This document shows, one piece after another, positions 57,390 to 64,000 of a stretch of 64,000 bases of DNA. The stretch is from JBAXTE01 sp964653595. Lineage in GTDB: Bacteria > Bacteroidota > Bacteroidia > Bacteroidales > WCHB1-69. Each line of letters begins with the position of its first letter. Positions within the stretch are counted from its first letter, which is position 1. The stretch is taken from assembly GCA_964653595.1 (NCBI GenBank), contig CAZZHH010000002.1, positions 40,629-104,628 of the forward strand. Reading direction: 5' to 3'. The position numbers and the translations under genes were made by a program. The notes below the pieces were generated by a model. It was not told where the DNA came from, ran no database searches, and saw only the letters and a program-made list of their open reading frames with translations.

Positions 57390-59057
57390 TTAAAACGAAC
57401 TTACTATTGTTAATGAAACACCATTAGAAGCAGGTACTTGTCGACAAACGCCCCCAACACAAACGATTCCTTGACGTTGTTTGCCATATCCTAGTGCTAC
57501 TCTAGTAGTTCCTTTTACATAGGTAATTGCTCCACTATAGTAATGAATTTTCTTTTCGGTATCCGGATTTTCATAATTATACATATCCGAAAGGGTGAAG
57601 AACCATTTTGGAGCAATCGAGTATTCTACCAAAAGCAGACCCCAGTTTTTCATATCTTGCTGAGTCGACATATGTTGCATTTCTAATCTTACACTATGAT
57701 TGTCGTTAATTTTATAGCTAACATCTGCAATTCCAATATGAGCATATATCATCGGAATACCTGGGTGACCCTCTATAACCGCTTTGTTGTATTCTAAATA
57801 TACATAATTGAAAAGCAATTTTATCTTTGAAGATATTTTTTTAGTTACTTCAAGGTTCACATCGGTAAAATATTTTTCATCGCCCCAAGAAATAAAATCA
57901 GAAGTATAACCTTCGGTATACGAAGATTGGTCTGTTACAATTAAATCATTGAGTTCTGTTTTGTCAATTGCATGGATGTTCGAGTAATTAAGAGCAATCG
58001 TAGTACCGTATTTACCTCCGAGGAATGTGTTCTTTTTAAATTTATAATCTATTTGTGCTTGATATCCAATTTGTCCGAGGGATTGTGTGCCATAGGGATA
58101 AAATGCAGATAATGTGTATGCATGTTGACGTGTTAATGCAGGTAGATAATTGATAATTAATGGGTTGCCAGAAACAGTTCGGTCAGATCTGAAATCCATG
58201 TTATCCACTTTCAACCCGTTGAGTAATATACCAAAACCTTTTTGAGAGTATGATGCAGAGACATAAAGTGCATCTCCAGGCTTGTAAATCATTTCATTAA
58301 CAGCCGAAGGATCATTGATTTTATATGCATATTCGGCATTGAAATTTATTTTTTTGTAACCCATCGAAATTCTACCTGCCATGGAGGCTACATTTTCTGG
58401 GAGTTCATATTGAGGGTCCTGATCCGCTTGGAATTTAGAAACAATGCTTCCACCAAATGTAAACCTAAAATTCGATTCTTCGAGTTTTTTACAAAATTCA
58501 TTTAAGTTCATCTCTCCGTCAAGACCCCTAACAATGCCGGCTCCTTTGTCAAAGAAAAAGCGTTGGTTTCCCCAAATTCCTTTAATGGTAACACCCTTGA
58601 TGGGTTTCACAGTTACTTTAATTCCATCCATTGCATTGTCGTATCCTAGGTTTCTCTCCTCATACGAGCGAAATACTAAGCCATTCCCAAATTGTTCGTA
58701 AAAATTACCAATTGTAACACTCCAATCGTCTTTGGTGTAAGATGCAAATCGGTATGGGATTCCACTGCCCTTGTAACGAGAATCAAATCCTAGCATCGGA
58801 TTTTGATATATCTCATATCTCACTCCTGCTGTAAAATTGTTATTACTGTATAGGATGTTTGCAAATGCATTCATAAGAGCTTGCTCTTTTACCTCGGGAG
58901 CTCCTATCAACGAGTCTGCTTGGTAATATTGGGCATCCAATTGAAAATTGCCAGATATTTTACCAGAGTTTAATAGTTGCGCATTGGCGGGTAGCATAAA
59001 ACCAAGGGCTAAAACTGCGAAAGAAATGCCAATCGAGAAATTTTTAAATTGAATCAT
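57390..59057 (-). CDS. DUF6029 family outer-membrane beta-barrel protein
   Basis: The 555-aa protein has a signal peptide (MLPANAQ). The start of the mature protein (GKISGNFQLDAQYYQ) and long alternating strands ending SLTIVSSF fit the DUF6029 barrel family. The segment DWSVTIGNFYEQFGNGLVFRSYEER is characteristic. Function is unknown. It is flanked by Omp28 and TlpA-like genes on the same strand, a combination I recall as recurrent in the phylum. Confidence 0.87.
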   Translation of the reverse strand: MIQFKNFSIGISFAVLALGFMLPANAQLLNSGKISGNFQLDAQYYQADSLIGAPEVKEQALMNAFANILYSNNNFTAGVRYEIYQNPMLGFDSRYKGSGIPYRFASYTKDDWSVTIGNFYEQFGNGLVFRSYEERNLGYDNAMDGIKVTVKPIKGVTIKGIWGNQRFFFDKGAGIVRGLDGEMNLNEFCKKLEESNFRFTFGGSIVSKFQADQDPQYELPENVASMAGRISMGYKKINFNAEYAYKINDPSAVNEMIYKPGDALYVSASYSQKGFGILLNGLKVDNMDFRSDRTVSGNPLIINYLPALTRQHAYTLSAFYPYGTQSLGQIGYQAQIDYKFKKNTFLGGKYGTTIALNYSNIHAIDKTELNDLIVTDQSSYTEGYTSDFISWGDEKYFTDVNLEVTKKISSKIKLLFNYVYLEYNKAVIEGHPGIPMIYAHIGIADVSYKINDNHSVRLEMQHMSTQQDMKNWGLLLVEYSIAPKWFFTLSDMYNYENPDTEKKIHYYSGAITYVKGTTRVALGYGKQRQGIVCVGGVCRQVPASNGVSLTIVSSF

Positions 59058-59132
59058 ACGTACTTAATTAGATGTTTTACCTTCAGAATATTTTGAAATA
59101 GTCTGAATTCTTTAAAAATTTTAAAGTAGAAT

Positions 59133-59660
59133 TTATTTGCTAATTGTCTCACCGGCAATGATTTTTTTAACAATAGAAATGATTTCTAATTCACCACCAT
59201 CGGCAAAAGAGGTGTGTTGCCAGACTATTTCTCCACTTCCATTAACGATAAACATATGAGGGACTTCATTCACATTCATCGCTCTCTTTAAATCCCCATT
59301 TATGTCTAACAATATTTCATAATCCCATCCTTTTCCATCTGCTACTGTACCTACTTTTGAAGAAGAGCGCGTATCGTCAACCGATACAGCTACTAGTTTT
59401 ACTCCAGTCTCTTGTTGCCATTGCTCGTATACTTCTGCTATTGCTGTGAGCTCTTTTACGCATGGTTTGCACCAAGTAGCCCAAAAACTGATGATGATTG
59501 GTTTCCCATTGTTGGACAAATCTTTGATGTTCATTTTCTTGCCATCGAGTGTTTTTACTTCTACCGATGGTAATACATCTTTTTTGGTTGTTTTCGCTTC
59601 TTGACAGAAACCAATATTTACCATAAATAGAATTCCTAGTATTAATAATTGCTTTTTCAT
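59133..59660 (-). CDS. TlpA-like periplasmic thioredoxin
   Basis: The 175-aa protein has a signal peptide (VNIGFCQ) and a TlpA/ResA-type thioredoxin domain with FWATWCKPCVKEL (CxxC near 64-67) and the cis-Pro segment NEVPHMFIVNGSG. It reduces disulfides in exported proteins, possibly the CxxC of the Omp28-like neighbour. It is the first gene of the three-gene run; a possible -7 element (minus strand TATATTTG) lies at 59841-59848. Confidence 0.92.
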   Translation of the reverse strand: MKKQLLILGILFMVNIGFCQEAKTTKKDVLPSVEVKTLDGKKMNIKDLSNNGKPIIISFWATWCKPCVKELTAIAEVYEQWQQETGVKLVAVSVDDTRSSSKVGTVADGKGWDYEILLDINGDLKRAMNVNEVPHMFIVNGSGEIVWQHTSFADGGELEIISIVKKIIAGETISK

Positions 59661-60014
59661 ACGTTTATTTTTTATGATTTAAAAGTTGTATGGATTTCGA
59701 TAGCTAATAAAACTCCAATAATCGTTTTCAAGTGTGAAAAGCTTTTTATCGGCTCGTTTCATATGCTTATTTTTTATGAATTTTTATGTTATATTTACTC
59801 GATTATTCAATTTCATTGTATCAACAGTATTTGACTACTGCAAATATACTAAATCGAATTAATTGCTCCTTTTATATTTGATATGATATTTGTCACTAAC
59901 TTCTTTTTATCGTTGTAATTTATAAAGTAAGACCTTGTAAACTTTTTGTTTTTTAGGGATCACCCTATTAATTTGAGGACTATTATTTTGCTATTTTTTA
60001 TCTGAAGTTTGTTG
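59661..60014. other. 354-bp AT-rich intergenic region
   Basis: No gene recognised. It has a minus-strand TAnnTTTG match at 59841-59848 and an imperfect 28-nt direct repeat (59654-59681 versus 59754-59781) that spans the tlpA start. No terminator-like hairpin is seen at the 3' end of the next gene. Confidence 0.5.
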
Positions 60015-60986
60015 TTAGCCTGGTTGAGTTAAAAACCAACGTTGAAATTTAGAATCTGACCAGTGTTTTGTAATTTTGACTATGATATACGATATTATAA
60101 GAGCAAAAATTATCCTAGCAAATAGTATGCCTGATATATCGCCTCCGATGGCAAACATCATCATGGTGTCTTCAATCATACTATGGCACAGACCCATTAA
60201 AACTAAGGCATAAAAAACATCTCTTTTGGACGCTTTGCCTTCATTGGCTTCTTTTATAATGATAGCTCCGCCATACGATATGCCAAGAGTTAAGCCTATG
60301 ACCGTAATTGGGAGTACCTCTTTCCCTATACCAAGAATTTTTAGCAAGGGGTATAACATTTTATTTATGATAGTGATAATTCCAGTGACCTTTAGTACTT
60401 CTAAAATAAAAATTAAACCAAAAACAAATAAAAAAATAGTTGCATAGTTTAATAGTTCATGGATTAGCCAGTCGATTAATGTAGTGTTTTGCGGACTTAA
60501 AAATAGGGAGGTTTGCGCTGGCTCTTGTAAAATGTCCAATTTTTGGTAGGTTTGAAAAAGGATAAACCCAAGAATAATTGAAAAGACGAAACGTATTAAA
60601 AACATAACTATAATTTTAATTCCCGCTTTTCTAGCAATTTGCAATTCAATTGGAAAGGTGTGTGCCACCAATATCATAGTTAGCAAAACCGTTAGCTGTG
60701 CTGAGGTTAAAACAATCGATCCGGATAAACTAAAATAGGCTAGCAACCCTCCATAAATATTAACGATCAAAGCTGACGCCCATATCAATCCAGTTTCTCC
60801 AGGTAAACCTACTAGGTTCATAATTGGAGCTAACGCTTCGCCTATATATGGTAACAATCCGAATTCTTGGATGATTTTTACTATGATAGAAATTGGAATC
60901 ATAATTTTAAATAAAATCCAAGAAGTTTTGCCAGTTTCAATAAATATCCGTTTGAAAAAACTTAAAACCCACTGAAAAGTAAACAT
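60015..60986 (-). CDS. Nucleoside recognition (Gate) domain membrane protein, SpmA/SpmB-like
   Basis: The 323-aa integral membrane protein has two Gate-type halves (residues ~35-145 and ~175-300): WILFKIMIPISIIVKII, VGLPGETGLIWASALIVN, and GLTLGISYGGAIIIKEANEGKAS. The family includes the spore maturation proteins and parts of nucleoside transporters; in a non-sporulating Bacteroidete the substrate is unknown. It is divergent from the nitroreductase gene. Confidence 0.85.
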   Translation of the reverse strand: MFTFQWVLSFFKRIFIETGKTSWILFKIMIPISIIVKIIQEFGLLPYIGEALAPIMNLVGLPGETGLIWASALIVNIYGGLLAYFSLSGSIVLTSAQLTVLLTMILVAHTFPIELQIARKAGIKIIVMFLIRFVFSIILGFILFQTYQKLDILQEPAQTSLFLSPQNTTLIDWLIHELLNYATIFLFVFGLIFILEVLKVTGIITIINKMLYPLLKILGIGKEVLPITVIGLTLGISYGGAIIIKEANEGKASKRDVFYALVLMGLCHSMIEDTMMMFAIGGDISGILFARIIFALIISYIIVKITKHWSDSKFQRWFLTQPG

Positions 60987-61003
60987 TTGTTCTTTATTGT
61001 TGT

Positions 61004-61011
61004 TAAGTTTG
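61004..61011 (+). promoter_or_regulatory. Candidate -7 element for the nitroreductase
   Basis: TAAGTTTG with a TTTG 14 nt upstream; 53 nt before the ATG at 61065. Confidence 0.45.
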
Positions 61012-61064
61012 CGAATTTACTGATTATTTCGGTAACAAATAACTATAATTTTATAATTTTTAAC

Positions 61065-61634
61065 ATGATAACAACGGATAATTCAAATATTAACTACCCT
61101 GTTCACCCTTTGTTTAAACAAAGATGGAGCTCGAGGAGTTTTGAGGCAAATAAACCTATTTCTAAAGAAGATATAGATGGTTTGATAGAGGCTGCGCGTT
61201 GGGCTCCCTCTTCTTTTAACGATCAACCTTGGAGGTTTTTGTTAACCCATAAAGGAGAAGAAAGATATGATTTAGTTACCAACTCTTTAGCAGAGTTTAA
61301 TCAACTATGGGCTCCAAATGCTCCCACATACATCGTAGTGGCAGGAGAAACAAACAGAGCAAATGGCGCCCCAAATACTGCTTATCATTACGATACTGGT
61401 CAAGCAGTAGCTTATCTGACGATTGAGGCTACTCATCGAAATCTGATGGTACATCAAATGGGAGGATTCGATAAATTAAAATTACGTAGCGATTTAAAAC
61501 TTCCAGAAGGGATAGATATATTAGTAGTTATCGCCATTGGCTATTATCAGTATAATGAAAATCTGAATGAACCGATTAAATCTCTTGAATTGACCGAACG
61601 TACTAGAAAAAGCCAGCAGGAAATAATTCTCTAA
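61065..61634 (+). CDS. Nitroreductase family protein
   Basis: An FMN-dependent NAD(P)H oxidoreductase of 189 aa. RWSSRSFEANKPIS and AARWAPSSFNDQPWRFL are the FMN-contact motifs near residues 20-60; GQAVAYLTIEATHRNLMVHQMGGF follows near 125. The ATG at 61065 (MITTDNSN) is preferred; the reading frame extends upstream to a TTG at 60987 that overlaps the promoter. Physiological substrate unknown. Confidence 0.92.
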   Translation: MITTDNSNINYPVHPLFKQRWSSRSFEANKPISKEDIDGLIEAARWAPSSFNDQPWRFLLTHKGEERYDLVTNSLAEFNQLWAPNAPTYIVVAGETNRANGAPNTAYHYDTGQAVAYLTIEATHRNLMVHQMGGFDKLKLRSDLKLPEGIDILVVIAIGYYQYNENLNEPIKSLELTERTRKSQQEIIL

Positions 61635-61703
61635 AAGTGCAAAAATATACTATATTGCTTACTTGCACGAAATATTCGTTCATGAAATTTTGAAATATCA
61701 AGT

Positions 61704-61743
61704 AAAAAGCCCAAAGAAAAATTATTCTCTTTGGGCTTTTTTT
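61704..61743 (+). terminator. Bidirectional terminator between nitroreductase and rfbB
   Basis: aaaaagcccaaaga / tctttgggcttttt hairpin with A/T runs on both sides, between convergent genes. Confidence 0.9.
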
Positions 61744-61753
61744 CTTTATATTA

Positions 61754-62806
61754 TTACCTTTTTTCGTATTGATCCTTATAATACTGTTGGTAAGCGCCTG
61801 AGGTTACATTGGTTAACCAATTTTCGTTTGCTAAATACCAATCTATTGTTTGAGAAAATCCTTCATCAAACTGGATGGTAGGGTGCCAATCTAGCTCATT
61901 CTCAAGTTTTGAAGCATCTATAGCATATCTTAAATCATGTCCTGCTCTATCTTGAACATAGGTGATTAATTGAGCGGATTCGCCTGGAGTACGGTTGAGT
62001 TTTTTGTCCATCAATTTACATAACGTATGGATGATGTCAATATTTTTCCATTCGTTATTACCTCCAATATTATAAGTTTCACCCAATCTGCCATTATGAA
62101 AAATTGAATCTATTGCCTTTGCATGATCTTCAACATAAAGCCAATCACGTACATTTAAACCTTTTCCGTAAACAGGCAAAGGTTTATTATTTTTGATGTT
62201 GTGAATCATTAATGGCAATAATTTTTCTGGAAATTGATTTGGGCCATAATTGTTTGAGCAATTTGAAATTACGATAGGCAGAATAAACGTATGATAATAT
62301 GCTCTAACAATGTGATCTGAACTTGCTTTTGAGGCAGAATAAGGACTATGAGGATCGTATGCAGTCTCTTCTGTAAACTTCCCATCTTCGCCAAGCGAAC
62401 CATATACTTCGTCGGTAGAAACATGGTAAAAAAGTTTATTATTCATGTCTTTCCAAATACTACGAGCAGCATTCAACAAATTTGCAGTTCCTACAATGTT
62501 GGTAAATATAAAATCCATAGGTGCCGATATGGATCGATCTACATGCGACTCTGCTGCAAGGTGAATAACACCATCAAATTGATACTTCTCAAAAAGATTA
62601 TTAACAAACGCTGAATCTACAATGTCTCCTTTTTCAAAAATGTAATTTGCATTGGTTTCTACATCTCTTAAATTTTCTAAATTTCCTGCATAAGTTAATT
62701 TGTCTAGATTAACTATTTGATAATCAGGATATTTGTTTGAAAACAATCGGACAACATGGGATCCAATAAAACCTGCACCTCCAGTAATTAAAATTTTTCT
62801 TTTCAT
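61754..62806 (-). CDS. rfbB: dTDP-glucose 4,6-dehydratase
   Basis: Makes dTDP-4-keto-6-deoxyglucose, precursor of dTDP-rhamnose and other deoxysugars. The 350-aa SDR enzyme has NAD-binding GGAGFIGSHV at 8-17, LDKLTYAGNLENL near 35, the catalytic STDEVYGS near 130, and YSASK near 160. Full length. rfbA, rfbC and rfbD are not in the window, so this gene stands apart from a full rhamnose operon here. Confidence 0.96.
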   Translation of the reverse strand: MKRKILITGGAGFIGSHVVRLFSNKYPDYQIVNLDKLTYAGNLENLRDVETNANYIFEKGDIVDSAFVNNLFEKYQFDGVIHLAAESHVDRSISAPMDFIFTNIVGTANLLNAARSIWKDMNNKLFYHVSTDEVYGSLGEDGKFTEETAYDPHSPYSASKASSDHIVRAYYHTFILPIVISNCSNNYGPNQFPEKLLPLMIHNIKNNKPLPVYGKGLNVRDWLYVEDHAKAIDSIFHNGRLGETYNIGGNNEWKNIDIIHTLCKLMDKKLNRTPGESAQLITYVQDRAGHDLRYAIDASKLENELDWHPTIQFDEGFSQTIDWYLANENWLTNVTSGAYQQYYKDQYEKR

Positions 62807-63040
62807 ACATTTATTTTATTTAAAAAAAACTTTTTAGCATGAAAACAGTTCATTCAAAAAGTGTTATTTTCCAAATATTATTTGTTAATGGCAAATTTAC
62901 TCTTTTTTTTTTGAATTCTTGCTTTTCTGTTTACAAAGCTTTTGTATCGCTCTTCATAACCAATTTTGGGCATATGTCGAACAAAAATTCATCAATAGTG
63001 TTATTAAACCAATTAATGATAACTTATAGTGAATTAAAAA

Positions 63041-63523
63041 ATGATATGTAAAATGAGTAAAAGAAACAAGAAAATTTCGATTGTAACCATTGCATTTTTG
63101 GCAATAGCTTTTATTGGTTACGCTACTTCAACTGCATTTAAAACAACGGATCAAGTTGAAAAAAAGGGAGTTATCCAAATGAACAAATCCATGTATATAG
63201 AGAAAATACATGACTTTGCAAAATCTCCAAACACATTTAAATTCAAAGGAAATCGTCCTGCTGTTGTCGATTTTTATGCAGATTGGTGCCGACCCTGCAA
63301 ACGTATAGCTCCAATTATGGAGGAACTTTCTGTTACATATAAAGATAAAATAGATTTTTATAAAGTAAACGTGGATAAAGAGGGTGAATTGGCAATGATT
63401 CACTCGGTACAAAGCATACCTGTAGTTATGTTTTTCTCCAAAAAGGGTCAGCCAAAATCAGTTTTAGGAGCATTGAACAAAGAAGATTATGTAGCGTTAA
63501 TAGAAGAAACATTAAAAAAATAA
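63041..63523 (+). CDS. Membrane-anchored thioredoxin
   Basis: The 160-aa protein has an N-terminal signal-anchor (~residues 11-30) and a thioredoxin domain with VVDFYADWCRPCKRIAP (CxxC near 83-86) and QSIPVVMFF holding the cis-Pro. It is probably periplasmic-facing. It is a paralogue of the next gene (20-nt gap), sharing the segment before and after the active site; translation may also start at the ATG at 63053. Confidence 0.9.
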   Translation: MICKMSKRNKKISIVTIAFLAIAFIGYATSTAFKTTDQVEKKGVIQMNKSMYIEKIHDFAKSPNTFKFKGNRPAVVDFYADWCRPCKRIAPIMEELSVTYKDKIDFYKVNVDKEGELAMIHSVQSIPVVMFFSKKGQPKSVLGALNKEDYVALIEETLKK

Positions 63524-63542
63524 TACACAAAAAAAGTACAAA

Positions 63543-63893
63543 ATGGAACATCTAACAGCATCAACGTTTAAAGAAAAGATATTTAATTACGAAGAAAGTC
63601 AAGATTGGAAATACAATGGAACCATACCTGCAGTGATCGACTTTTATGCAGATTGGTGTCAACCTTGTAAAATGGTTTCTCCTATCCTCGAGGAACTAGC
63701 TTCAGAGTATAATGGGAAAATTAATATTTATAAAGTGAATACCGAAGAACAACAAGAACTTGCTCAAGTATTTGGCATTCAAAGTATCCCATCATTCCTG
63801 TTTATTCCAAAAGAGGGGATTCCTACCATGGCTTCAGGAGCTCTGCCCAAAGCGTCTTTTATAGATGCTTTCAAAGACATTTTTGGAGTTTAA
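63543..63893 (+). CDS. trxA: Thioredoxin, cytoplasmic
   Basis: The 116-aa protein has no signal peptide. The active site is VIDFYADWCQPCKMVSP (WCQPC in place of the usual WCGPC) near residue 38, and QSIPSFLFI holds the cis-Pro. A general disulfide reductant for enzymes such as the peroxiredoxin at 15791 (inference). It is the second gene of a tandem thioredoxin pair and ends at a terminator. Confidence 0.93.
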   Translation: MEHLTASTFKEKIFNYEESQDWKYNGTIPAVIDFYADWCQPCKMVSPILEELASEYNGKINIYKVNTEEQQELAQVFGIQSIPSFLFIPKEGIPTMASGALPKASFIDAFKDIFGV

Positions 63894-63914
63894 TATTACG
63901 CAATATTTTTCCTT

Positions 63915-63951
63915 AAAGCTGTGCCTAGTGGCATAGCTTTTTTTTTTTTAA
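63915..63951 (+). terminator. Rho-independent terminator of the thioredoxin pair
   Basis: aaagct(g)tgcc / ggcatagcttt hairpin followed by about ten T. Confidence 0.9.
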
Positions 63952-64000
63952 CCCAGAATCAGCGATACAATCGCTGAAACGATTAAATGTTTCTAAATCA

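Noticed and set aside
59654..59781. Imperfect 28-nt direct repeat near the tlpA start as an operator pair
   Set aside because: The match is mostly A/T runs and could occur by chance in this composition.
62839..63051. 70-codon ORF upstream of the thioredoxins
   Set aside because: No recognisable family, AT-rich low-complexity composition, and it overlaps the thioredoxin start; more likely leader sequence than a gene.
1..64000. tRNA, rRNA, prophage, biosynthetic gene cluster or defence island
   Set aside because: I looked through all intergenic regions and gene families and found none that I could support.

Overview
The window looks like a scaffold from an AT-rich member of the Bacteroidota (Bacteroidetes). 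The evidence is: type IX secretion (T9SS) cargo proteins ending in gliding-motility C-terminal (CHU_C/gliding_CTERM) or type A sorting domains; a PorZ homologue beside recO; Omp28, DUF6029, DUF4292, DUF481 and peptidase C69 families typical of the phylum; a Bacteroidete-type energy transducer TonB; and repeated TAnnTTTG -7 promoter elements (often TATCTTTG) upstream of genes with no obvious Shine-Dalgarno sequence. Pyruvate:ferredoxin oxidoreductase, an 8-Cys mini-ferredoxin and ATP-type PEP carboxykinase suggest an anaerobic or facultative lifestyle; AhpC-type peroxiredoxin and thioredoxins provide oxidant defence. The order cannot be fixed from the sequence alone. No rRNA, tRNA, CRISPR array, cas gene, transposase or integrase was found.

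Layout. 1-10040: the 3' part of one giant T9SS-secreted surface protein made of Ig-like, GEVED, CUB-like, HYR-like, SprB-like and PKD modules. Two 100-N assembly gaps interrupt it, and the apparent stop after the second is an artefact. 10218-18780: asnB, porZ, recO, a VF530 protein, a peroxiredoxin, and a translationally coupled glycosyltransferase/acyl-adenylate ligase pair. 18830-25444: a lipoprotein, PFOR, a porin and galE. 25558-29561: a wbpE-wbpD-wbpB-dehydrogenase operon for a 2,3-diacetamido-uronic acid nucleotide sugar. 29946-41195: a C69 peptidase, ComEC, DnaG, a membrane transporter-like protein, a membrane-anchored J protein, PckA and a DUF481 protein. 41071-43579: a 2.4-kb segment bounded by a 125-bp direct repeat of the DUF481 gene end. 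It holds two beta-barrel genes, an orphan T9SS sorting-domain remnant, 45-bp tandem repeats and two large hairpins. 43596-49035: an FG-GAP-like protein, a yicC-manA-queA operon, mini-ferredoxin, tonB and gcvH. 49400-56448: a DUF456 protein, an L,D-transpeptidase, a second T9SS cargo protein, a DUF4292 lipoprotein, queG and a second L,D-transpeptidase. 56476-64000: a tlpA/DUF6029/Omp28 group, a Gate-domain membrane protein, nitroreductase, rfbB and two tandem thioredoxins.

How parts fit together. The surface proteins (two gliding_CTERM cargo proteins) need T9SS. PorZ works in T9SS-linked anchoring to A-LPS, and the Wbp pathway makes the kind of sugar that links A-LPS to cargo C-termini in Porphyromonas gingivalis. 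Together with galE, rfbB, manA, asnB and the glycosyltransferase, much of the window concerns building and decorating the cell surface. The strongest unusual observations are the inferred true content of the two assembly gaps, the homogenised 240/246-bp repeat array, and the 2.4-kb flanked segment with its repeat/hairpin tail. I do not see a clearly new multi-gene system.
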